The notes under the pieces: model-generated
What the model was told of the DNA's origin: nothing
The model's input: only the letters and a program-made list of their open reading frames with translations
The model's database searches: none
NCBI GenBank assembly: GCA_012064385.1
Contig: QRDG01001737.1
Span: 372,001 to 436,000 of the forward strand
Direction of reading: 5' to 3'
DNA from: Puccinellia tenuiflora
Taxonomy: Eukaryota; Streptophyta; Magnoliopsida; Poales; Poaceae
Length of the DNA stretch: 64,000 bases
Made by a program: the position numbers and the translations under genes
Shown: positions 1 through 9,117 of the stretch, in pieces
Layout of the letters: each line of letters starts with the position of its first letter
Numbering within the stretch: position 1 is the first letter of the stretch

Positions 1-467
1 GGCCCAGTAACTGGCGAGTGCAGGATCATGAGGAATTCCCCGATAGGGAACACACCCCATGCCGGGCGCCGCGGATTCTCCAAGGAATCGGAGGAGGCGG
101 AGGACAACTCCGCGCTGTCTTCCTCGCTCTCGGCGACAGCAGAGGGAGCATATTTAGGAATCGGGTCAAAACCCGGAGGGGGAAGAACAGGGGTGGCTTC
201 CTCCTCGCTCGATGAGTCGTGAAGAACAAGGAGGTTCTTGCCACGACCAATGCCGATGCTAACGCCGCCACTGACGGCACCCGCACTCCTCAAGCCAGCA
301 CGGCCGCCGCCCTTGCCGCGGCCAGCGCTGCTACCAGCGGCAGTGGAGGGGACCGCTGTTCCTCGCCCTCGACCGCCTCTCTTAGGAGGACGACCGCGCG
401 GACGTTTCGCCGGAGGCGCAGCGGCGGTCACTTCAGCGGCAACATCCAAAGGCTCAGACTTCACCAT
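1..467 (-). pseudogene. Element A antisense gene 2: AT-hook/B3-like protein, N-terminal part (runs off window)
   Basis: The reading frame opens with ATG at 465-467 and stays open to the window edge, so about 155 residues are visible. It begins MVKSEPLD, followed by a basic arm with an RPRGRPPKRGGRGRG-type AT-hook, a Gly/Ala/Arg-rich stretch, then an acidic serine-rich segment (HDSSSEEE, SESEEDSAEL) and the start of a conserved block (VFPIGEFLMILH). It is the orthologue of the complete copy in element B at 25946-26752, where a B3-like domain follows. It lies antisense to element A, whose gag-pol must be left of the window. A TATA-like TTATAAAG sits about 90 bases upstream (552-559). The C-terminal half is outside the window, so intactness cannot be judged. 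The DNA-binding role is inferred. Confidence 0.7.
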
Positions 468-551
468 GGCAGAGATGCGAGGGGACAAGACGAGGAAGGC
501 GAAGAGGGAGCGAAGAAGCGCGAGTGAAGAAGAAGAAAGAAAATTGTGAAG

Positions 552-559
552 CTTTATAA
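552..559 (-). promoter_or_regulatory. TATA-like box of A antisense gene 2
   Basis: On the minus strand TTATAAAG lies about 90 bases upstream of the ATG at 467. The B copy has TATAAA (25855-25860) at the same distance from its ATG. Conservation of this spacing supports a dedicated antisense promoter. Confidence 0.45.
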
Positions 560-659
560 CACAACCAAGGGACAACGTGGGAGACCCAACCGTCACCCAC
601 GATCCCATGATCAACACGTGGTAACGAAACTCAGTTGACGGGACCTCTCAGTAACTGCA

Positions 660-1580
660 ACCGGGTCCACGCACGGAAGCCAAGGAGACAAGTCCAAGCC
701 GGCAAAAAGATTCCCGGGGGCTGCGCACCCGCCAAGGCAGCTGCCCAGACCCGGATGACATATAAATCACCCCAATCACGGACTCGGGGGCTGCCAAGCC
801 GTCAGCCGGCATAAAGATTCCCGGGGGCTGCGCACCCGCCAAGGCGGCTGCCCAGACCCGGATGAACATATAAATCACCCCAAGTCACGGACTCGGGGGC
901 TGCGAAGCCGTCAGCCGGCATAAAGATTCCCGGGGGCTGCGCACCCGCCAAGGCGGCTGCCCAGACCCGGATGAACATATAAAAAAATCACCCCAAGTCA
1001 CGGACTCGGAGGCTGCGAAGCCGTCAGCCGGCAAAAAGATCCCCGGGGGCTGCGCACCCGCCAAGGCGGCTGCCCAGACCCGGATGAACATATAAAAAAT
1101 CACCCCAAGTCACGGACTCGGGGGCTGCGAAGCCGTCAGCCGGCAAAAAGATTCCCGGGGGCTGCGCACCCGCCAAGGCGGCTGCCCAGACCCGGATGAA
1201 CATATAAAACATCACCCCAAGTCACGGACTCGGGGGCTGCGAAGCCGTCAGCCGGCATAAAGATTCCCGGGGGCTGCGCACCCGCCAAGGCGGCTGCCCA
1301 GACCCGGATGAACATATAAAAATCACCCCAAGTCACGGACTCGGGGGCTGCCAAGCCGTCAGCCGGCATAAAGATGCCCGGGGGCTGCGCACCCGCCAAG
1401 GCGGCTGCCCAGACCCGGACGAACATATAAAAAATCACCCCGAGTCACGGACTCGGGGGCTGCGAAGCCGTCAGCCGGCATAAAAATACCCGGGGGCTGC
1501 GCACCCGCCAAGGCGGCTACCCAGACCCGGACACATTTCTGCAACACCCCGAGTCACGGACTCAGGGGCTCCACGACATA
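660..1580. repeat. Eight-copy tandem repeat, about 112-bp unit (element A)
   Basis: The motif GACTCGGGGGCTG recurs at about 781, 890, 1003, 1115, 1227, 1338, 1450 and 1559, at intervals of 109, 113, 112, 112, 111, 112 and 109. The rest of each unit is also conserved (CTGCGCACCCGCCAAGGCGG, CCCAGACCCGGATGAACAT). Each unit carries a purine run, CTCGGGGGCT, nearly identical to the polypurine tract next to the 3' LTR (6651-6662). The array lies between the two antisense genes. The same array, also eight copies, occurs in element B at 24940-25745. Confidence 0.93.
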
Positions 1581-1879
1581 ACGATGACAGAAGGAAAAAC
1601 ACAAAACAAACGAAGGGCGTGAAATTTCGACCCGGATTGATGCTCAAACCGGCCCAAAATTCGGGGGCTAGGTACGGTGATCATCATCACCAAAAAACAG
1701 AGGCCCAGCAGTCACAGAGAAAACGACACTCACGATAACAGACCACGGCAGGAAGCAGAATAGCGAATTTTTACATGATAACCTTCAAAGGTGTCCAAGA
1801 TAACAAGGCGGTTAATGTGGCAGGACAGTTAATGGCACAGAACAACAGTTACACCCGGCATTCCGGGGAGACGAGCGAA
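1581..1879. other. Non-coding spacer between tandem repeat and antisense gene 1
   Basis: I see no gene. On the minus strand this is the 3' flank of antisense gene 1. It matches the equivalent stretch of element B (about 24616-24935), for example CATCATCACCAAAA against the reverse complement of TTTTGGTGATGATAACC. Confidence 0.6.
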
Positions 1880-4800
1880 TCAAACGGTAGCGGCGTCGGT
1901 AGCGGCAGCAGCGTCGCCGGCTCCAGCATCTTCAGCCGGTTGTGGCGCCGAAGACGGCTCGGCAGGCACCAGCTTCGTCAGGTCAACCGCCTCGGCAATC
2001 CGCTCGGAGGCCGCGGCAATTTCTGGGCGCAAGTCCACGAAGGATGTCCCGGCGCGGAAGCCGTCCATTAGCCTACTCATCAGCACGCCCGGATACCATG
2101 ACTTCACCACGGCCAGGGCCATGTCGGCGCCTCCGCGCGCCGCCATCTCCACTTGATCGTTGATGCCGGCGGGCGCCCCTTCGAGCCGGGCGCATAAGTC
2201 GGGGAGAGCAGTGGGCAAGGAAGTATCCGGCCATAAGTTCTCAAGCACGCCCTCAGCCGCTTCCTTTAGCCGCTTGAATTCCTGGCCGAACCGCAGAAGA
2301 CGGGAGGCGGTAGTCGGAGCAGACCCAGCAGCAGCACCAGAGGATTCCGGTCGGGAGTGAGCCGAGGCAGCATCTTTTGGAGTTGCGCATCCACCTCGGG
2401 ATAGAGGCCTGCATGACAAACCAGTGAGGCTGAGCAGAAGACCCCAAGCAAGAAACCAAGGAGAAAGGAGACCTCACTTACCGAGGATCAGCTCGTTTAC
2501 GCGCTCAACCTCCTTGACCAAGCCGCCCACCAGCTGTTCCTGCTCAAGCTCGCGCGCCTTGGCCGCCTGGACGACCTTGTCGTTGTTCTCGATGGAAGCC
2601 TTCAGCTGATCCCTCAACTCGGTCGCATTCTCGCGGAGAGACTCAACCTCGCTCTGCTTCCGACGCTCGGAGTCCCGCAGCTTCGCCGCCTCCTCGCCCA
2701 GCCGGACGACCTCGAGGCGGCGCTCTTCTAATACCTTCTCCGCCGTCTGGAGATCCGTCTGGCCAAGGTCAGGGCAGCGTCCTTCTCCTTCAGCCGCGTC
2801 TCCAAGCCGGCGCGGGAGGTGGTGTCACCTGCGGAGATCAAATCACGTCAAGCCAAGACATGCAAGGCAGAGTGCAGAAGGAAAAAGGAAGCCAAACCTT
2901 TAGCCGCCTCAAGCTCCCGCCTGAGCAATGCCGCCTCCCTAGCCGCCTCGGCAAGCTTGCTCTATGGAGGAGCGGAAGCAATGTTACGTTGGCCAAGTTC
3001 TCTCTGGCCACCCGCTCCACCAGTTCGGCAAGGGAATCTCCCTGACGCACTCGGGCCGAGCCTGGCACCGGTCCCGGAGTACAACGGAGAAGACACCAAA
3101 GTGATATTGGCGAGGGCCGGGGAGCGAAGCCGTCGCTTCCGCGATGGCCTTATCCTTGGCCGTCTCGGATACGGTTAAAGAGGGAGTGGGGAAGGCGAGA
3201 TACCGGCCCCGGCGCCGGGCGAGGACTATCTGGAAAGCGTTGCCGACGCCTCACCAGCACCGGACGGAAACGGGAGGGTTGGAGTCAGCCGCGGGTGATG
3301 AACGGCGCTGGCCGACCCCGGGTTGACCACATCCACCTCCATCGTCATCGTCGCCGTCTCCGAAGGCGGATCAGCCGCCTGCGCCACAGGGGCCTCGTGA
3401 TAGGCACCGAGGCCGACTCCGCTACAACGACAGGTGCCGTCTCCATTATTGGGAGCGGCGCCCTACGAAAACAAGGAAGCGTCACCACAAGTGCAAGTTG
3501 CGAAGACCCCTACCACAAGACAAGGGTTTACCCGACGCATGAGCCCANNNNNNNNNNNNNNNNNNNNNNNNNNNNNNNNNNNNNNNNNNNNNNNNNNNNN
3601 NNNNNNNNNNNNNNNNNNNNNNNNNNNNNNNNNNNNNNNNNNNNNNNNNNNNNNNNNNNNNNNNNNNNNNNNNNNNNNNNNNNNNNNNNNNNNNNNNNNN
3701 NNNNNNNNNNNNNNNNNNNNNNNNNNNNNNNNNNNNNNNNNNNNNNNNNNNNNNNNNNNNNNNNNNNNNNNNNNNNNNNNNNNNNNNNNNNNNNNNNNNN
3801 NNNNNNNNNNNNNNNNNNNNNNNNNNNNNNNNNNNNNNNNGGGGGACGGCGCAGCGTCGGATGGGCGCTTCACGCCCCGGAGGGCACTCCCACGCCCTTC
3901 GCAGGAATGGCGGAGCCGTCAACCGACCGCTCCGCACCAGCCGGCACCGCTTCAGCCCCAGCGCCGACTTCCGTGGTCTTGCGGGCATCCGCGCTTGCTC
4001 CCACTTTCTCCGCGGCCGCCTGGGCAGCCATCGACGCCCGGATTGAGTCCGCCTGCGCCAGCTCCGCGTAAATAGCTTTCTCCATATCCTCGATACCCGA
4101 GTCATAACCAAGAACAATAGGAGGAGAAAGATTAACCACCTGGGGCGGGTCTTGTCGGCGGCGGGTCCTGCCCTCTCCACGTCCGCCGCCTTTCCTCTCC
4201 TCGTCCTCCTTCGAGGCCAGCAGCTGCTCCATGGTCACACCAATGTCAGTTGTCTCCAAAGCCAAAACAGCCTGCGTCGTTTGAGCATAAAACTCCCTCT
4301 CCAAATCGCCCGGGTTCAAATCATAAATAAAATCACCGCTGGGAGCGCGACCAATCACCTCGTCTTTGGCCCCACCAGTCAGGGCCTCCTCCTCCGCCAT
4401 CTTGGCGTCGACCTCAGCCCGGATCTCGCCATGATCTCGTCCGCCCTGGCCTCGGTCTCAGGCGTCTCCGCCTTCGGTCTTCCGGCTGGCGACAGGCCGG
4501 CCGTGGTAGGCCGGGGAGACGTCGAAGCCAACTTTTTGGCGGGCAGCACGCCTCGCTTCTCGAATGCGCCCTTTCTTGGGCGGCGCGGTATTCGCATCGA
4601 CATCGGCGGCCGACTTCGACCGCCTTCCTTCATGATCCGCCGAGAGTAACGACCACCTTCTTCCGCGCCGCCGCCTCCAACTCCTTGGTCCGGCGGGTGG
4701 ATATCGCCGGCTTGGAGGCTGGGGAGGAGGAAGAACCCTCTGAGTCCGGTTCAGAGCCAGTGGAGAGATCTACTACCACACGCACGACATCGTCAGCCTG

Positions 4801-6125
4801 CCCGGCGACCCCGGGCTCAGAAGACTTACCACGGGACGACGAAACCGGGGGCGGATCGTCGTGCTCGAGATCCTCGTCCCTGTAGGCTGCCGAGTCGGAG
4901 TCGGGGCCGGCGGCAGGGACCGGGCTCGTTGCAGTCCGGGCAGCGTCATCATCACCCCCATCATCGCCGCCGGTATCAGCATCTCCACCAGACGACTCGG
5001 TGGTGTCGCCGCGTGTTTCCGCGACGACACGGGCATCGCCGCCGGATTCGCCTCCAGCGGCAGTGTTCGCACCTCCACCCGCCTGCTCCTCGGCGGCACA
5101 CTCCTCCAGCAGGCCGTCAGCTCCGCGGAAAGGGGACCCTGGACATCAGGCTCGAAGACTACTTCAAAATCTTCAACCATCTGGAGCTCGCAAAGCTATG
5201 CGACGAGCCGGCTAGATCAGGCGGCAGCCGGAAAAGGAATTGGAAGCAGAATGAAAGAAAAAAGCTAACCTCAGGAGCTGATCCGAGCGGGTGAAGGGAT
5301 CGAGCCCGAAGTCCCAATCCTCCTCAATCTTGTCGGTAATGAGACGGGAAACCCACTCGCATAATCTCTCCTGCTTCGGGATATTCATGGAGGCTCGAGT
5401 GGGATCCCGGATGCCAGAATAGAAGCACATCTTGTGCGAGCGCTCCTGCAGCGGGTACGTCCGCCTTGATACCCAGGCCAGGGTCAGGTCCCTAGACGTC
5501 AAGCCGTCCGCTACCAGTTTCTCCAGGCGGGCGAACAAGGTGCCCTGCAGATTCACATCGACCGCCGGCTTCCGGCTCCAAGATCTGTGCCGGACGCGAG
5601 TCGGTGAAGGCCGGGAGGCCGACTCGGTCAACCTCAGTAGCGTTCCGAACATAAAAGTACGTATTTGCCACTTCTTGATAGATTCGGGCAGCTGGATCTT
5701 GGGAAGCGGCGTGCCCTTCGCTGATGGAGACGCTGCCGCAGTCGCGCTGCTGCCCAGCGGTCACCTGGGACCGCAAAAAGAAGAAACATGCCGAAGAGCT
5801 CCATGCTGGGCCAAACGCCCAAATACGCTTCGCACAGCGTGACGAAGCAGGACACTGCGTGATGCAGTTTGCCCCCAGATGGTGAGGCTGCAGCCCATAA
5901 AAATGTAGGAATTCATTGAAGAACGAGCTGACAGGAAGCCCCAATCCCCGCTCCACATGCGTGTAGAACATGACGAATTCGCCCGGTTTGGGCCTCGGCG
6001 AGGTCTCCTGGGGGAGGGGCGCGAGCCTCCACATCGCCCATCTTCCCCAGGGACCCATTTCGATGAAGCTTCAGAAGGAACTCATCATCGATGATGGAGC
6101 CCATCCAAGCACCCGTGCCCGCCAT
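1880..6125 (-). pseudogene. Element A antisense gene 1: five-exon PF04195-like (putative gypsy type transposon) protein, broken
   Basis: Five exons can be drawn by alignment to the B copy: 5270-6125, 3532-5195, 2898-3462, 2482-2828 and 1880-2408. All four introns are GT-AG, of 74, 69, 69 and 73 bases. Exon 1 starts MAGTGAWMGS and carries the PF04195-like block (LERGLGLP-type, GLQPHHLGAN, CEAYLGVWPSME, RSQVTAGQQRDC, SRDLTLAWVSRR). Exon 2 encodes an acidic Ser/Pro-rich region, exon 4 a coiled coil, and exon 5 a C-terminal domain (GADMALAVVKSWYPG). Exons 1, 3, 4 and 5 differ from B by 7, 4, 1 and 1 bases, and several frame changes are visible in exon 1. An unsequenced run (3548-3840) lies in exon 2. 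The gene is antisense to the element. Function is unknown; the family is known only from grass gypsy elements. Confidence 0.85.
3548..3840. other. Sequencing gap (293 N)
   Basis: A run of undetermined bases inside exon 2 of the element A antisense gene. Coding frames crossing it are not evidence of anything. Confidence 1.
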
Positions 6126-6270
6126 GGAAGATCTGTTGCCCGTGATGGGAGAGGCGGGAGCAGAAATGGCGAGATGGAAAAATCGGCAGGGAGCGAGAGG
6201 AGCAAGGACCGGCGAAGAAGACGAAGCGGGAGAGGGGAACGATAACTCTGAACCTTCCCCCTCTTTCCCC

Positions 6271-6278
6271 TTTAAAAG
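6271..6278 (-). promoter_or_regulatory. Putative TATA box of A antisense gene 1
   Basis: On the minus strand CTTTTAAA lies about 150 bases before the ATG at 6125, followed by a purine-rich leader (GGAAAGAGGGGGAA). Element B has CTTTAAAG (20368-20375) followed by the same leader, the same distance from its ATG. The stretch 6279-6650 holds no gene and is the presumed upstream region. Confidence 0.4.
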
Positions 6279-6650
6279 CGGGGCAGGCGGAACCGCACCG
6301 CTCAGCGCGCCACGTGGGGCGCGAGCAGCCGCACCATCGCAGACGATCCCACTAACAGGCAGTTGCCGCAGACGATCCAGTCCGTCGAAGACCGAAGCGA
6401 CGTGCCCCTGACATCGGGCAGAACACCACCATCACGACCAAGCGGCAATACGTGGCTGACGTATGTCACGACCCACGATTCCCAAGACATCAAAACTACC
6501 GGAGACCGGCTACCCCAAGCCGGACGAGCCGCCCTCGGCCACCATCACCTTATCCGGCAAACTTCGAGCCGGACGACTTCAGCTACAGCAACACAGACAA
6601 AACATTGAAGATCGAGAAGCCTTCCCGGCAGGCCGGCAAGACTCCACGAT

Positions 6651-6662
6651 CTCGGGGGCTAG
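6651..6662 (+). other. Polypurine tract of element A
   Basis: CTCGGGGGCTAG lies directly upstream of the TGTCGGGG start of the LTR. Elements B and G have equivalent tracts next to their 3' LTRs. It would prime plus-strand DNA synthesis. Confidence 0.8.
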
Positions 6663-7339
6663 TGTCGGGGATATGAACCCCGGATATCCCTAAGAGGTCC
6701 ATTTCTTCAAGAACTACATGGGCCGGCTACGCAAGTGCCGGCTGCAGCGTGCCGCCTGGAGCCAGCCGGATGAAGCAAGCTGCTTCATCTACCCGGAGGC
6801 GGACGGCCGATTAGACTCAAGCCGGCCTCTACCCACCGACCGGTCCGTACTGGTAGGCCCGGTCATCCAGCCCCTGTCGGGCGTTACCGTTACAACGTAA
6901 TGATGAGATAGCTCCAGCCGGCTCCAGATCGTAGTGATGTCATAGGGGTAAACATGTAATCTCCCTGTAACCCAAAACCCTAGCCGCTATATAAGGCGTG
7001 CAGGGGCCTCCTGCGCGAGGACACTCAGAGACGCTCGGACTCTCACACACAGACGTACGTAGATCATCATCTTCCACCTCCAGCCGGCTTGACAACTCAA
7101 GCCGGCACCACCGCAATATAGCTCCAGGAGCAATCTTTGTAACCTGAATCTGTGATCAAGTAATATAAGCAAGAACAGCAGGACGTAGGGGTGTTACCCC
7201 TCCACCAGGAGGGCCCTGAACCTGGGTAACTAGCGTGTGTTTGCATGTTTGTTGCCCAATCCCGCGCGAGCATCCGATCGTCGCCTGGCCCACACTCTTT
7301 TCCGTCTCTGATGGATATGCCGTGCTACCCACCACGACA
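6663..7339 (+). mobile_element. 3' LTR of Tat-type element A (677 bp)
   Basis: The LTR starts TGTCGGGGATATGAACC and ends CCACCACGACA, following the TG...CA rule. It has a TATA box (TATATAAGG, about 6989-6997) and a U5 motif (GCAGGACGTAGGGGTGTTAC, then GAACCTGGGTAA) shared with other LTRs here. It is the same family as the 675-bp LTRs of element B. The flanking bases CCCGG (7340-7344) are the expected target duplication; its partner lies outside the window. The insertion interrupts a CACTA transposon. Confidence 0.92.
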
Positions 7340-7394
7340 CCCGGCGTTCGCGGTCCACGTGCCAAAGGAGCTGGTGGGACTTTCGTCCAGGAAG

Positions 7395-8507
7395 ACCCTG
7401 CGGATGGTTCTTCATCGCGTACGAGGACGTCTTCAAACTCTTTTCACACTCAACGGCTGACTATACATGGTCCGTCTATATGCGCTCGATATGGCGATGA
7501 AGAGCAGGAGAGATGCGACCCCCGTACGTCGCGATAGTGGATCCTTACTACATGCGCGACAGCCATCTGGAGGAAGGGTCAAAGACAAGGGAAACAGCCA
7601 AGGAGTAACCTCGTAAGGGTCATGCTGGCCAACAAGAGGAAGACCATCCTTCTTCTGCCTTTCTTTTTTCGAGTAAGTACACATCCGCTCGCCACCGTCG
7701 TATCTTATGCCTTCTTGTACATTTCTTCTTCCATCGCTGATCCTTTGTCCAACATTCCGTTTCAATGTGTTGAGTAGGGACAAGACTGCGCACTCATCTC
7801 CGTAGCACCGAGGTGGTCCCATTGCCACTTATGTGGACTCGGGGAATAAATCCCACGCCGAGACGATACACCAGAATAAAGGGTGTTCTGGATGACGCTC
7901 TCGAGGCCTATGCCCAAAAGGGCGGCCCATTCCATAACAAGTCGGAATTTTTCACGGATGAAAACACACACAAGTTTCAGCATGGGAGCGGATTCCATTG
8001 CATCAAGCAACTGGATGGCAGCGTGAAGGAGGCCTACTAAGCCCTCCATCACCTTAAAGGAATTGTCCGGGATTGCGAGAAAACGAAGTTTCCATCGGGT
8101 CTCACAGAATACACCAAATCAGAGGATGCTCTCACCGATGCTGATTACAGAGCAGACTTCCATCGCATCCAGCTGGCAGTTCACAACGATCATCTCGAAG
8201 ATGTCCTTCACAGATCAGGGGCCTACCACCACCACAGAGGTATTATATATAGAAGTGCATGCGTAGGGTTATCTATTATATATATGCTATGCTATGAAAC
8301 CCAAATAGGATAGCCATATGATTGTCTTGCCTCTCTACTTAGATGAATAAATTATACTCTATTTTATATCACTAACCTATATATATATCCCAATTTATCT
8401 TCAGTGTTGTCTCAGAGGAGTATCGAAGAACGACTAGAGGCACAGTATGACACCAGGGAGTGGAGGACGAAACAAGGCTTTCTACCGTTGCCGGAGCCGC
8501 GAAAGTA
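7395..8507 (+). pseudogene. CACTA-borne Ulp1 (C48)-like gene, C-terminal exons, broken
   Basis: Three coding blocks fit GT-AG splicing: about 7395-7672, 7778-8239 and 8405-8507. Block 1 reads FFIAYEDVFKLF and VAIVDPYYMRDSHLEEG, then LLLPFFF, which resembles the region before the catalytic histidine of Ulp1-like domains carried by grass CACTA elements. Block 2 carries GVLDDALEAYAQKGGPF, FHCIKQLDGSVKEAYY and HHLKGIVRDCEK. Block 3 ends RLEAQYDTREWRTKQGF and a stop at 8505. In-frame stops (a TGA in block 1, TAA at about 8038) and small frameshifts make it a relic. The typical HW...D...Q catalytic set is not recognisable. Assignment rests on remembered family motifs. Confidence 0.65.
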
Positions 8508-8837
8508 GAGGACTCCATGATTATGCATGCTCCCGGATCATAGTTAGGGCGGCGAACACTTGATTTGTAATGTGTATATAGTGTGAAATGTTGAACTTTT
8601 GGTTGTATATACATGACTAGCTAATTGTGTTTACATTCGGCACTTTTGTGACTATGTGTATATATATATGTATCTCGATCGGGCCACTAATTAAGTAATA
8701 TATATGTGTGATGACATATTGATTAATATCATTGTCGTTTATATACCTGTCAAATATACCTGTATTTTTCTGTATAAAACTGTATAAATACTGTATATAC
8801 GTGTATTTATACAGCAAAATAAAAAAATACAGTTTTT

Positions 8838-9114
8838 CTGGTTAACACTTCTGTGGCGCACCTTTTTTTAGTTTCTGTGGCGCACCAAGGGCAGTGCGCC
8901 ACAGAAAGCCTCTCCATAGGGTCCTGGCGACCTGTTTCTGTGGCGCACAGACAAGGGGTGCGCCACAGAAAGTTGATATTTCTGTGGCGCATATTCCTGG
9001 TGCGCCACAGAAAATATTTTTGTGGCGAGAATTCTGTGGCGCACCAGGCTAGCCCACAGATGCGCCACAGATAACCCAAATGGTGCGCCACAGATAGCCT
9101 ATTATGTGGTAGTG
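8838..9114. repeat. CACTA subterminal repeat array
   Basis: About ten copies of TGTGGCGCAC or its complement occur in alternating orientation (for example near 8852, 8877, 8898, 8938, 8958, 8982, 9000, 9033, 9060 and 9083), often as TTCTGTGGCGCAC facing GTGCGCCACAGAA. This is the usual transposase-binding subterminal region of CACTA elements. The stretch 8508-8837 before it is AT-rich with no gene. Confidence 0.85.
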
Positions 9115-9117
9115 CGG

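Larger units (their letters stand above)
7340..9114 (+). mobile_element. CACTA (En/Spm) transposon, 3' part
   Basis: The right end is exact: ATGTGGTAGTG (9104-9114), the inverted form of the CACTACCACAT terminal repeat. Behind it lie subterminal TGTGGCGCAC repeats. The interior holds exons of a Ulp1-like gene. The left half is missing because element A inserted at 7340. The bases CGG (9115-9117) are the expected 3-bp target duplication, unconfirmed because the left end is outside the window. It sits inside the pol region of element C. Confidence 0.85.

Noticed and set aside
648..1547. Several 60-100-residue minus-strand frames over the element A repeat
   Set aside because: Overlapping frames produced by the repeat itself, each stopping within one or two units.
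640..1580. Possible CRISPR array or satellite
   Set aside because: Units are contiguous with no unique spacers, and the same array lies at the same place in element B, so it is an internal retroelement repeat.
3295..4180. Long frames containing runs of unknown residues
   Set aside because: They cross the 293-N gap; openness over N is meaningless.
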